The translations under genes and the position numbers were made by a program. A stretch of DNA of 64,000 nucleotides from Acidiluteibacter sp963716125 (GTDB taxonomy: Bacteria > Bacteroidota > Bacteroidia > Flavobacteriales_E > Vicingaceae), in contig OY970294.1 in assembly GCA_963716125.1 (NCBI GenBank), forward strand, positions 2,542,001 through 2,606,000, read 5' to 3'. Of the stretch, positions 43,241 to 52,227 are shown in pieces. The notes below the pieces were generated by a model. It did not search any database and was not told the origin of the DNA. It was given only the letters and a program-made list of their open reading frames with translations. The stretch's first letter is position 1; every line of letters starts with the position of its first letter.

Positions 43241-43771
43241 ATGAAAAAATTAATTAGTGCCTCCCTTCTATTTTGTCTTTCAATAATTGCTTTTTCTCAG
43301 CATACCTTAGTGCTTAAAAATGGCGAAAAAGTAAATGGAGTTGTAATGGAATTAAAAGACGATGTATTGAGTATTGTAGTTGAACGTAAAATGAAAACCT
43401 ATCCAATGGTTGAAGTAAGTTCTATATTTTTTAGTGAATATGTACCTTACGATGGTGAAATGGTGGCCACCAACGAAGAAAAATCATTTATGGTAGATAA
43501 ATATACCGTAAAGTACAATGTAAAAGATAGAACCATAGAAAGAAAACCAAGAGTTTCATTAGGTACTACTGATAAAGGTTCAGTTGTGGTAGATATTGTA
43601 ATTGATAAATATGGAAATGTGCGCAGCGCAAAATCAGGTGCAGTAGGAAGTAACACCAGTAGTTCTTATTTATATATTAAAGCTGAAACTGCTGCTAAAT
43701 CAGCAAAATTTGATGAGAATTTAACTGGACCTTTGGAAACGAAAGGTACTATTACCATAGTATATCCTTAA
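43241..43771 (+). CDS. Secreted protein with TonB C-terminal-like domain
   Basis: 176 residues. The signal peptide (MKKLISASLLFCLSIIAFSQ) is followed by a short beta-rich segment (about 22-75; HTLVLKNGEKVNGVVMELKDD) resembling proteins that sense or scaffold, then a TonB-C-like domain (about 103-176: GSVVVDIVIDKYGNVRSAKSG ... KGTITIVYP). Normal TonB proteins have an N-terminal membrane anchor; here the domain is on a fully exported protein, so energy transduction is unlikely. Exact role unknown. The stop codon abuts the next gene's ATG. Confidence 0.7.
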   Translation: MKKLISASLLFCLSIIAFSQHTLVLKNGEKVNGVVMELKDDVLSIVVERKMKTYPMVEVSSIFFSEYVPYDGEMVATNEEKSFMVDKYTVKYNVKDRTIERKPRVSLGTTDKGSVVVDIVIDKYGNVRSAKSGAVGSNTSSSYLYIKAETAAKSAKFDENLTGPLETKGTITIVYP

Positions 43772-44725
43772 ATGAGTAGTTCTAAAACTTTAGATCAGAT
43801 TCTGGATATTAAATATCCTTTGATAGTAGCTCCCATGTTTCTAATATCCAATACCAAAATGATGATTGAGGCATTAGAATTTGGAGTGAGTGCTGCTTTT
43901 CCTGCCTTAAACTACAGGACAAATGAAGAGTTGATAGCTGCAATAAAAGAGATTCAAAGTGCTTCTAATAAGTCTTTTGGCGTTAACCTAATTGTCAACA
44001 AATCCAATCCTAAATACAAAGGACAATTGGATATTTTGATTGATTTAAAAGTTCCTTATATAATTACATCATTAGGCAGTCCTGCTGAGGTTATTGAAAA
44101 AGCACACAAAACGGGCATTAAAGTATTTTGTGATGTAACTAATTTAGAATACGCTAAAAAAGTTGAGCATTTAGGAGCAGATGCTTTAATAGCTGTAAAT
44201 AATAAAGCTGGAGGTCATGCAGGTAATGAATCTCCTGAAGAGTTAATCAAACTACTAAAAAAAGAATGTAATATTCCTGTTATTACTGCTGGTGGCGTTG
44301 CCAATGTCAATCAACTGAACAAGGCAATAAGTTGGGGTGCTGCCGGAGCAAGTGTGGGTACTATCTTTATTGCAAGCGAAGAGGCAGATATTTCTCAAGA
44401 ATACAAACAAGCGATGGTGGATTATGGAAAAGATGATATCATTTTAACAGATCGTATATCTGGTTCACCATTAACCATAATCAACACTCCTTATGTGCAA
44501 AAAGTGGGCGCTAAAGCTAGTTGGTGGGAGCGTTTATTATTAAAAAATAAATGGCTAAAGAAATACGTTAAAATGTTTATTTATTCTAAGGGTATGAAGA
44601 CCATCAAAAAAGCAGCTGAAGGTGCTAGTTATAAAACATTTTGGTGTGCAGGAACCTCTATTGAATATGTGCATAAAATTCAACCCTTAAAAGGAATTTT
44701 AAATGATTTTTTTGAGAAAAAGTAA
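43772..44725 (+). CDS. Nitronate monooxygenase-like FMN-dependent enzyme
   Basis: 317 residues with the TIM-barrel pattern of the nitronate monooxygenase / 2-nitropropane dioxygenase family: YPLIVAPMF at 15-23, GVNLIV at 70-75, AGGHAG (146-151) with the catalytic-type histidine, and the FMN phosphate loop ITAGGVAN (171-178) then GAAGASVGT. Cytosolic. The real substrate cannot be inferred (related enzymes act in fatty acid and nitroalkane metabolism). It starts directly after the TonB-C-like gene with no gap. Confidence 0.82.
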   Translation: MSSSKTLDQILDIKYPLIVAPMFLISNTKMMIEALEFGVSAAFPALNYRTNEELIAAIKEIQSASNKSFGVNLIVNKSNPKYKGQLDILIDLKVPYIITSLGSPAEVIEKAHKTGIKVFCDVTNLEYAKKVEHLGADALIAVNNKAGGHAGNESPEELIKLLKKECNIPVITAGGVANVNQLNKAISWGAAGASVGTIFIASEEADISQEYKQAMVDYGKDDIILTDRISGSPLTIINTPYVQKVGAKASWWERLLLKNKWLKKYVKMFIYSKGMKTIKKAAEGASYKTFWCAGTSIEYVHKIQPLKGILNDFFEKK

Positions 44726-45118
44726 TTTTTTTAAGTATCCCAATAGTTAATAGTAACATGAATAATTCTCCATCTATAGGCCAAATAATCAACAAAAATT
44801 TAGGTCTGATGCTATTAACTTTAACCATTATAATTTCATTATTCACTTTTAAAGATTATGGTGTCAGTTGGGATGAATTTGCTCAACGCTTAACAGGAAC
44901 AATCAATTACAATTATGTATTTTTAAATGATAATGAATTACTAGATTTCTATGACCGAGATTATGGAGTAGCTTTTGAACTTCCCCTTATCATTATTGAG
45001 AAAAGTTTTAACATCACAGATACAAGAGACATTTAATTAATGAGACATTTAATTTCTCATCTATTCTTTCTTATTGGCGCTTCTTTTCTTTACAAACTGG
45101 TTTATTTTTATATAAAAA

Positions 45119-46190
45119 GGCTCTAGTTTAATTCAGCTATTATTTGTATATTGTGTGTATGAAAACAGAAAAGCTTAAAGACCAAATACTCTCTCTGCCA
45201 ATTAAAAAACGTGAGCGTTTGTTGAAGGAGATTGAAGATTCAACTAAAGAGATTAACCTGTCTGCGATTGTTTCACGTCAGCATGAGTTTAATAACAAAC
45301 TCGGAGCCTGTCCTCATTGTTCTCATTCTAAGTATGTTCGTTTTGGGATTGACAAAGGAGCACAGCGCTACAAATGCAAGTCTTGCCAAAGAAGTTTTAC
45401 GGAGTATACAGGTACTTGGATGGCAGGGCTGCAAAGAAAAGACAAGATTGTTGATTATCTTAAACTAATGGTTGAAGAAAAAAGTCTTGACAAAATTGTT
45501 TCGATTTTGGGTATTAATAAGAAAACAGCCTTTGATTGGCGCCACAAGATATTGTCTTCAGTTGACGCAGATGACGGAGAGCCCTTCATTGGTATCACAG
45601 AAAGTGATGAGACCTTTTTCCTCAAATCTGAAAAAGGGATGAAGGTTAAAAATCGAGAACCAAGGAAAAGAGGCGGTAAGTCAAGCAAAAGGGGTGTAAG
45701 CAATGATCAGGTTGCGGTCATCGTGACTCAAGACAAAAAGTCAATGCTAAATCTGAGTGTAGCTACACTTGGACGGATTAGAAAGATTGATATTAAAAAT
45801 GCTATTGGCAATCGCATAAAAAAAGGGAGCACAATTTTGTGTAGTGATTCTCACCACAGTTATAAAGGCTTCGCTAAAGACACCAAAATTGAGTTTCATC
45901 CGGTAAATGTTTCCAGGGGAGAAAGAGTAAAAGGAGCGTTTCATGTACAGCATGTAAACTCAACGCACAATAAAATAAAGAAGTGGATTGGAAATACATT
46001 CTGGGGCGTGTCTACTAAATACCTGCAACAATACCTAAATTGGCATATTATAAAAGAAAAAATAAAATCAAACAAGGATATTACCCTTGCTTTCGCAAAG
46101 CAGATAGTTGTTGCGGGAGCTCTGGAGCGCTTTGTTCAAATCCAACCAAACTATAAAACACTATTATCAACGCAGTGCTAAACTAGAGCC
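45119..46190 (+). mobile_element. IS1595-family insertion sequence, copy 1 (1,072 bp)
   Basis: Terminal inverted repeats GGCTCTAGTTTA (perfect, 12 bp). Target duplication TATAAAAA on both sides (45111-45118, 46191-46198), the 8 bp expected for the family. Two further copies at 58566 and 62391. This copy differs from those by at least two bases (Lys for Gln at residue 17, Lys for Arg in QDKKS), so it is the older or independently acquired one. Confidence 0.95.
45159..46181 (+). CDS. IS1595-family transposase, copy 1
   Basis: 340 residues from the ATG at 45159 (MKTEKLKDQILS); the frame extends to a TTG five codons upstream but the ATG is more likely. Zinc ribbon C51, C54, C73 and C76; helix-turn-helix-like VSILGINKKTAFDWRHKIL; catalytic Asp in ITESDETFF and in ILCSDSHHSY; Asn/Lys in VNSTHNKIKKWIGNTFWGV. 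Full length, no visible damage. Confidence 0.93.
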   Translation: MKTEKLKDQILSLPIKKRERLLKEIEDSTKEINLSAIVSRQHEFNNKLGACPHCSHSKYVRFGIDKGAQRYKCKSCQRSFTEYTGTWMAGLQRKDKIVDYLKLMVEEKSLDKIVSILGINKKTAFDWRHKILSSVDADDGEPFIGITESDETFFLKSEKGMKVKNREPRKRGGKSSKRGVSNDQVAVIVTQDKKSMLNLSVATLGRIRKIDIKNAIGNRIKKGSTILCSDSHHSYKGFAKDTKIEFHPVNVSRGERVKGAFHVQHVNSTHNKIKKWIGNTFWGVSTKYLQQYLNWHIIKEKIKSNKDITLAFAKQIVVAGALERFVQIQPNYKTLLSTQC

Positions 46191-47381
46191 TATAAAAATA
46201 AAGTTTTAGCAAGTATTGGTTTTTTATTAGTTGTCTTGAATCCAGTATTATATGCACATTCATTTTTCAATAGTAAAGATATTCCCTTTATGTCTATGTT
46301 CATTATCTGTTTTTATTTCACAGCTATTGCTTTTCATAAAAAATCTTTATTAAATTTTGCTATTTTAGGAATTACTTTAGGACTTCTCATTAACTTAAGA
46401 ATTATTGGAAGTATTCTATTTTACAGTAGTTTATGGTTTTTATTAATTGATCTAATCAGAGATGGAGGTTTCAAAAGTTTTTTCAAATTATCTTCTGTAT
46501 AAATCATCACAACTTTCTTTTCTTTATACATTAGTTGGCCTTATTTATGTTTAAATCCTTTTGAAAATTTCTACATTGCATTTGAAAATATGTCCCATTT
46601 TCGATGGGAAAGTTCTGTGTTATATTATGGTGAAATGGTAAAATCCACTAAATTACCTTGGACATATATTCCAGTTTGGTTTGGCATCTCTAACCCTATC
46701 ACTTACCTATCCACAGGACTTATTGGATTATTTCTTTTGTCGATTCATTTTATTCAGAATCCCAATTTATTTTATAGTAATTCAAAACAAAGAAATAATC
46801 TACTCTATTTATTTTGTTTTTTAGCACCTGTTTTATTAATAATTATTTTACATTCAGTATTATATGATGGATGGCGCCAATTATTTTTTGTTTATCCTGC
46901 ACTTGCTTTACTTTCTATTTATTTTCTAAGCTTTTTATATCAAAAAAGTAAATTTATTACTATCCTTATAGCATCTCTTGCATTTATTTTTGCTTTGAAT
47001 TTTATGATTAGAAGTCATCCCTATCAAAATGTATTTTTTAGTAAATTAGTAAATCATGATAAAAATGAGCATCTTAGAAAAATTTTTGAGATGGATTACT
47101 AGGGAACATCTTATAAAGAATCTTTGGAATATTTAGTGGTTAACGATAATTCTGATACTATTTTAGTTTCCACTGACAATGACCCGTGCAAATACAATGC
47201 ACTAATATTACCTAAAAATCAAAGAGATAGGTTGAAACTTGTTTCTGTTGAAGAATCTGAATACTTCATAACCAACTATAGATGGCATCCTGAAGATCAC
47301 GATGAATATAAAGGGAAAAGTTATTTCAAAATTAAAGTTGGAGACAATACGATTAATGAGGTTTTTAAATTGAAAAAATAA

Positions 47382-47460
47382 TTTTATTTATCTAGTTTAG
47401 TCATTGCATCTATGCCCGTTACAGGCATTTTATTGTGGTATGGAAGAAAATTTAAAAAGA
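47382..47460 (+). pseudogene. Possible 3' remnant of a PepSY-type membrane protein
   Basis: Directly after the glycosyltransferase stop, one frame reads a hydrophobic helix and basic tail, SSLVIASMPVTGILLWYGRKFKKK, which resembles the last helix of PepSY-associated membrane proteins (PxTGxxLWxGR). No start, and the frame runs on into noncoding sequence. Too short to be sure. Confidence 0.35.
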
Positions 47461-47532
47461 AAGAAAAGAATCTAATTTTAGTTTCTTAATAAATCAAATT
47501 CGATTTTCTCTAGTCATTTTTTTAAAGCTGCG

Positions 47533-47540
47533 TATATTTG
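47533..47540 (+). promoter_or_regulatory. Bacteroidota-type -7 promoter element for the barrel-protein gene
   Basis: TATATTTG matches TAnnTTTG exactly, 24 bp before the ATG, in an otherwise gene-free stretch. A T-run (about 47517-47523) could act as the -33 region. Confidence 0.5.
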
Positions 47541-47564
47541 CATGGTTATTCAATTGAATAAATT

Positions 47565-48272
47565 ATGAAAAAGTCTGTAATTATAAGCATTGCCTTCCTC
47601 CTTTTAGGATTAGGTGTTAAAGCTCAACTTCGTCCTCATTTTATAAGTATAAATGGAGGAATTAGCATGCCAGTAGGCGAATATGAAAGTTTTGATACAG
47701 CAAGAGTTGGAGCTGCCAACGCAGGTAAATTTGTTTCTTTTGAATTTGGTCTTTATCCTTCTAAAATTGTTGGTTTTGGTGTAAATGTTGGTGCTTTTAC
47801 CAATTCCTTAGATATCGATCAAATCAAAGAAAAGTTTCAAGTGGATAATGCATCCGCAAACAGTATTACTGTTAATGGAGGCGATTGGCTAAATATGTAT
47901 GCAACAGGTGGTATTTACTTCACCATTCCTATCAAAGAAATTTTTAGATTGGATTTTAAGTTTTTGGCAGGTGGAATCAGTACACAACAACCTCAATTAG
48001 AAATTGAGTATTCAGAAAGTGGAGTTAAATATAAAAGATTAAATACTAGTACTGATGATTTGGCTTTGGTTATCAATTATGGTGCGCACTTAAGAATAAA
48101 GCTGATCAAAAATTTTGGTATTAGAGTCGGAGCAGAAACTTTTACCTCATTAGCTGAATTTAACAATCAAACCGAGCTTTTATCCGACAATAAAAAGCAA
48201 ATTACAAAACAATCAGTTGAACAAACTATTTCTACTTTGAATGTGAGTGTGGGACTGGCTTTTACTTTGTAA
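47565..48272 (+). CDS. Outer-membrane beta-barrel protein
   Basis: 235 residues. Signal peptide MKKSVIISIAFLLLGLGVKAQ, then alternating hydrophobic strands beginning PHFISINGGISMPVGEYE, the usual opening of the OMP_b-brl family, and ending with QTISTLNVSVGLAFTL, with a terminal aromatic/hydrophobic strand. Eight to ten strands by eye. No specific function suggested. Followed by a short TTAGACCTTAGG repeat word as at the delta-60 array. Confidence 0.75.
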   Translation: MKKSVIISIAFLLLGLGVKAQLRPHFISINGGISMPVGEYESFDTARVGAANAGKFVSFEFGLYPSKIVGFGVNVGAFTNSLDIDQIKEKFQVDNASANSITVNGGDWLNMYATGGIYFTIPIKEIFRLDFKFLAGGISTQQPQLEIEYSESGVKYKRLNTSTDDLALVINYGAHLRIKLIKNFGIRVGAETFTSLAEFNNQTELLSDNKKQITKQSVEQTISTLNVSVGLAFTL

Positions 48273-48349
48273 AAGATTTTAGATGTTAGACCTTAGGTAT
48301 TAGACTTAAAAATTGGAGAAGAAATGTTGCAAATTATCCATAAATAGTC

Positions 48350-48835
48350 TCAAACTGTTAATTTTATAATAGTTACAATTATTAGAATCAACAAAATCAA
48401 GTAAATCAACCAATTGTATCTTGGTCGCCTTGGGTTTTTTCCAAATAAATTTTTAGATAGATTGTATAATCTTGTTCTATTGTCAGCTACTTTTTGATAA
48501 GCCCAATTGCTTAATTTTCTAAAAACAGTTGAGTTTTCATACCAATCGATTAAAAAAGAAAGCTTGCCTGCCAAGGCATAAGATTTATAAGCTGCTGCCG
48601 GACCTGTATAAATTTTACCGTCGGTCATCACCAATTGAACCGCATTTTTAAAATGTTCTACTTCTATATCTTTAAATTGATGATGAGCAATCTGATATTT
48701 TTTATATTCAATTAAATCTTTGGTTCTAATGTTCCATTTAATAATCCAATAATGACAAAAACCACAATTTCCGTCCCACACCATCATTGGTTTTTTTATG
48801 GGCGGAAAATTTGTTTTTGAAAGCGATTGAAACAT
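48350..48835 (-). CDS. DCC family thiol-disulfide oxidoreductase-like protein
   Basis: 161 residues. Family motif VWDGNCGFCHYWIIKW with C24 and C27 in a thioredoxin-like setting, and the family text GPAAAYKSYALAG later. A C-terminal membrane helix (about 140-158) anchors it. The family is DUF393/DCC; redox partners are unknown. It is 9 bp after the 4-TM protein gene, so they are co-transcribed. Confidence 0.8.
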   Translation of the reverse strand: MFQSLSKTNFPPIKKPMMVWDGNCGFCHYWIIKWNIRTKDLIEYKKYQIAHHQFKDIEVEHFKNAVQLVMTDGKIYTGPAAAYKSYALAGKLSFLIDWYENSTVFRKLSNWAYQKVADNRTRLYNLSKNLFGKNPRRPRYNWLIYLILLILIIVTIIKLTV

Positions 48836-48844
48836 GGAATAAAA

Positions 48845-49279
48845 TTAATTAATCCTTTTCGATTTTCTTTTATTAGCAATTATAAAAGATAGAATGGTTA
48901 CTAATCCAACAACGAGATGCATAGGAATTGTCAGTGCCATAATACCTGAATTTTGTGCTGCCACTTCACTTACTTTAATGGAATATGGTAAAGCGAGACT
49001 TACTAGAGTTAGAAAAGCTACAGCGCCAACAAATACTTTAAAAGCATTTTCTTTCACTAATCTATAAATAATAAATAGTAAAATACCAGAGAAAATACAA
49101 GGAATAAGGCTAGCTAAGGCTACTCTATAAACATTTATATAAGTTGAATCGAAACTGCCCATACTTTCGTAGATATACATGTAAACAATATTAATAACAG
49201 CTGCTACTGCTCCTGCTATCAAACCTGTGGTAATTAACGTTGCCAATGAATGTTTTAATACTTTTGCTTGCTCTTCCAT
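48845..49279 (-). CDS. Four-helix membrane protein of unknown function
   Basis: 144 residues with four hydrophobic segments (about 14-36, 51-71, 81-102, 112-136) and a basic tail NKRKSKR. Resembles the DUF6069-type group by length and layout, but no diagnostic motif can be named. Co-directional with and just upstream of the DCC gene. Confidence 0.65.
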   Translation of the reverse strand: MEEQAKVLKHSLATLITTGLIAGAVAAVINIVYMYIYESMGSFDSTYINVYRVALASLIPCIFSGILLFIIYRLVKENAFKVFVGAVAFLTLVSLALPYSIKVSEVAAQNSGIMALTIPMHLVVGLVTILSFIIANKRKSKRIN

Positions 49280-49339
49280 TTTTAATACTTTATTAGTTAG
49301 ATTTATATTATATATACCAAATCAAATCCAAGTTATCCG

Positions 49340-50014
49340 ATGAGAAAATATACTTATTTAATTATTTTACTATCAATCACATATACAAGTTCTTCTCAAA
49401 CAAACAAGAACACCATAAAGTTCATTCCATTGGGAGATTCTTATACAATTTGTGAAGGAATGCCAACAGAAAACAGATGGCCAAATGTGTTGACAACTCA
49501 TTTACAACAAAATGGAATTAAAATTCAATTAGTAGAAAATCCATCCAAAACCGGATATACCACTCAAGATTTAATTGAGAAAGAATTGCCGCTTTTCAAA
49601 GAAACCAAAGCTAATTTCACAACCCTTTTAATTGGAGTAAACGATTGGGTGCAAAAGGTAGAAGCAAAAAAATTTGAATCTAATTTAAATTATATAATCG
49701 ATGAAGTATTGAAAATAATACCTTCTAAAGAAAGATTGGTTTTAATTTCAATTCCCGACTTTTCAGCTACGCCACAAGGAGCAAAATATGGAGGAGGCAG
49801 AAATATTAGTAAAGGAATAGCAGCTTTCAATGATATTATTGCTAAAGCTGCAATTAAATATGATTTGCAATTGGTAGATATATACCCAATTACCCAACAA
49901 ATGAAAGGAAAACCAGAATTAATTGCGAAAGACGGATTACACCCTTCAGCTAAAGAATATTTATTGTGGGAAAAATTGATTTATCCTGTTACATATAATG
50001 CTTTAAAACACTAA
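49340..50014 (+). CDS. SGNH/GDSL hydrolase, secreted
   Basis: 224 residues. Signal peptide of about 20 residues (ending TSSSQ). Block I FIPLGDSYT with Ser34, block III LIGVNDW (98-103) and block V KDGLHPSAKEY with the catalytic Asp/His pair near 203-206. A periplasmic or surface esterase; likely substrates are acylated sugars or lipids, not resolvable here. It overlaps the convergent racemase gene by 4 bp at its stop. Confidence 0.85.
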   Translation: MRKYTYLIILLSITYTSSSQTNKNTIKFIPLGDSYTICEGMPTENRWPNVLTTHLQQNGIKIQLVENPSKTGYTTQDLIEKELPLFKETKANFTTLLIGVNDWVQKVEAKKFESNLNYIIDEVLKIIPSKERLVLISIPDFSATPQGAKYGGGRNISKGIAAFNDIIAKAAIKYDLQLVDIYPITQQMKGKPELIAKDGLHPSAKEYLLWEKLIYPVTYNALKH

Positions 50015-51081
50015 ATGAGTTTCTTCTCAATATAATCACTGTTAAAGATACTGAGTGCACCCATATATTTTAAATCAAATGAAATCAAATCGCCTACTTT
50101 GTATTTGTTACCATCTTCTCCCATGTCTATCACCAACATATCTGAACTAGCGCCACAAATCTCTAAATCTTGATCTTCAAAAATCAAAAAATCAGGATTA
50201 ATATCCAATAATCCAATATCTAATATAGCACGATGAGATGTTTTACCATAATCATCAGGATTAATTTGAATCATCTCTCCACTAGGATTTTCCGCTAATG
50301 TTCCAGTTGGTACTTTTGGTTTTTCAGTCAATTCTATGATTTCAGCATAGAGTTTAAAAACGTCTGTTTTCATACCAACAACTGGTTTTTCAGTAAATAG
50401 ATTATTTCCAAAAAATAGCATTTCTCCTATTCTGAAGTGGTTGACTCCTTTAGGTAATATTTGCTGTAATAACAATGGAACTACAACTGATGTTCCGCCA
50501 GTTACAAATGGAATCTTCACATCAAATTTTGCTTCAATTAATTGTTCATACAAGCTTAATTGAATTAATTTATCTGGCGATGGCATAACACCATGCAAGC
50601 AATTCAAATTAGTACCAATACCGCTTATAGCTATGTTTGGTAATTTAAAAATACTACCATAGAAATCTATTAATTCCTCTCCTAGAACTCCTTCTCTCAA
50701 ATCACCCATTTCTATCATAATAATGATTTTATGCGTTTTATTTTGAGCTACAGCTTCTTCAGATAACAGTTTAATTGTTTCAAATTCAGTATTAAAACTT
50801 ACGTCAGCATATTTTACTATCTCTTTTAGAGTTCTGCTGGCAGGAGGTTTGATGTATACAGTTTGCACCTTTGGGTTAATAGATTTAGCAACTTTCAAAT
50901 TAGAAATTCTTGAATCATGCACTTCCTCTACTCCCAAATTAATTACCTCTGTGATAAATAATTCATTGCCGCAAAACAATTTAGTTACTACTCCCCATTC
51001 AATATCATTGCTCTTAAACAATTCGTTTAAAAACTGATAATTATGCTTTAATTTCTTTCTATCTAATGTTATATAAGCCAT
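50011..51081 (-). CDS. Fold-III PLP racemase, ornithine/alanine racemase-like
   Basis: 356 residues with the alanine-racemase N-terminal barrel pattern: PLP lysine K34 in WGVVTKLFCGN and MIEMGDLREGV in the middle, which is typical of the Orr-type (ornithine racemase) branch. It follows a true alanine racemase gene with no gap. The sequence is clearly different from the neighbour, so this is not a recent duplication. Substrate by family could be ornithine, lysine or another amino acid. Last gene of the symporter operon. Confidence 0.8.
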   Translation of the reverse strand: MAYITLDRKKLKHNYQFLNELFKSNDIEWGVVTKLFCGNELFITEVINLGVEEVHDSRISNLKVAKSINPKVQTVYIKPPASRTLKEIVKYADVSFNTEFETIKLLSEEAVAQNKTHKIIIMIEMGDLREGVLGEELIDFYGSIFKLPNIAISGIGTNLNCLHGVMPSPDKLIQLSLYEQLIEAKFDVKIPFVTGGTSVVVPLLLQQILPKGVNHFRIGEMLFFGNNLFTEKPVVGMKTDVFKLYAEIIELTEKPKVPTGTLAENPSGEMIQINPDDYGKTSHRAILDIGLLDINPDFLIFEDQDLEICGASSDMLVIDMGEDGNKYKVGDLISFDLKYMGALSIFNSDYIEKKLI

Positions 51082-52227
51082 TTATTTTACAATTTTTCTA
51101 GGAATACTTTGTGGTAACCTAGTCAATAATTCATAATTCAATTGATCACTCAGTTCACTAAAGGAAGAAACAGTAATACTAAAATCTCCTTGATTTCCAA
51201 TCAACACCACTTCATCACCTTTTTTAGTATGAGCAACATCCGTAATATCAATCACTATCATATTCATATTTACTATTCCTATCACGCTCACTCTTTCGCC
51301 ATTTACTAGCACTCTACCTTGATTGCTTAATGATCTACTGTAACCATGACTATAACCTACAGGAACAGTTGCAATTTTCATATTATTTCTAGCCATATAA
51401 GTAGTTCCGTAACCAATAAATTCACCAGTTGAAACTGATTTAGTACTCATGACTTTACTTTTCCAACTCAATACTCTTTTAAGTGGATCTTCCGCATTTT
51501 CTTTCTCCTTCACACAATGTATAAAGGTCTCATTACTTGGCCAAAAACCATAATTTAAAATCCCAACTCTCACCATGTCCATTTGTGTTTCAGGATAGGT
51601 TAAAGTAGCAGCTGATGATGCCGTGTGATATTTTTCAGCAATTATTCCTTTATTTTCAAGTAATATACGCTGTTTTTTAAAACTTTTGATTTGTTCTTGA
51701 ATCCTAACGTAATTACCAATACTTTCAGCACCTGCAAAATGCGTGCAAATCCCTTTGAGTACATACCAATCAGCTACAGCTAAAAAATCGACCGCCTTTT
51801 CAACTTCTTCTTTTCTTAAACCGGTTCGATTCATTCCTGTTTCCAACTCTAAATGAATCAAAGCTTTTTTATTCAATTGCAAAGCTATTTCTTTTGTTTT
51901 GTATAATCTATCTAATTCAAAGATATAAAATTCAACATCATTTTCAATTGCCCATTGTATCTCATCGTTGTCTAACATTCCCATAATCATAACATTCAGA
52001 TTTGAGTCAATTTGTTTGCAACGAAAAGCTTCATCTGCACTAAAAACAGAAAAATGATTCTGACCTGCTGTCATTGCCATCTTCACAAAATCTTCTATTC
52101 CATGTCCATATGCATTGCCTTTAATTACTGAAGTTATAACTGTTTTTTCATGCACAAGGCTTTTCAAAAATTTAAAGTTATTTTCAAACGCTGATTGGCT
52201 AATTTCTATGTATGATGTGTGAAACAA
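51082..52227 (-). CDS. alr: Alanine racemase
   Basis: 381 residues, standard length. PLP lysine K36 in SVIKGNAYGHG, METGMNRTGLR (family MNRTG), the re-face Tyr motif FIGYGTTYMA, and VNMNMIVIDIT. Makes D-Ala for peptidoglycan or, in this operon, interconverts amino acids released by the M20 enzyme. The start is directly after the M20 stop. Another alr elsewhere in the genome would argue for a catabolic role. Confidence 0.88.
   Translation of the reverse strand: MFHTSYIEISQSAFENNFKFLKSLVHEKTVITSVIKGNAYGHGIEDFVKMAMTAGQNHFSVFSADEAFRCKQIDSNLNVMIMGMLDNDEIQWAIENDVEFYIFELDRLYKTKEIALQLNKKALIHLELETGMNRTGLRKEEVEKAVDFLAVADWYVLKGICTHFAGAESIGNYVRIQEQIKSFKKQRILLENKGIIAEKYHTASSAATLTYPETQMDMVRVGILNYGFWPSNETFIHCVKEKENAEDPLKRVLSWKSKVMSTKSVSTGEFIGYGTTYMARNNMKIATVPVGYSHGYSRSLSNQGRVLVNGERVSVIGIVNMNMIVIDITDVAHTKKGDEVVLIGNQGDFSITVSSFSELSDQLNYELLTRLPQSIPRKIVK

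Larger units (their letters stand above)
44758..47381 (+). pseudogene. Membrane glycosyltransferase (ArnT/PMT-like), decayed and split by an IS
   Basis: Fragments of one gene of the GT39/ArnT-like type. Start MNNSPSIGQIINKN, with KDYGVSWDE, the acidic motif after the first helix. A TAA at 45034-45036 replaces a probable Tyr codon (ITDTRDI*LMRHLISH). The IS at 45119-46190 follows, and a small frameshift lies near its junction (an extra TA in TATATA is the simplest reading). After it a single frame continues (NPVLYAHSFFNSKDIPFMSM ... MSHFRWESSVLYYGE), closed by TAA near 46500 and TAG at 47100 (probably TGG in DYWGTSYKESLEY). The end is near 47381. Multiple lesions show long-standing loss of function. 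Confidence 0.85.

Noticed and set aside
45232..45468. 78-codon frame within the IS and its copies
   Set aside because: Out-of-frame reading of the transposase; the true frame has all catalytic motifs.
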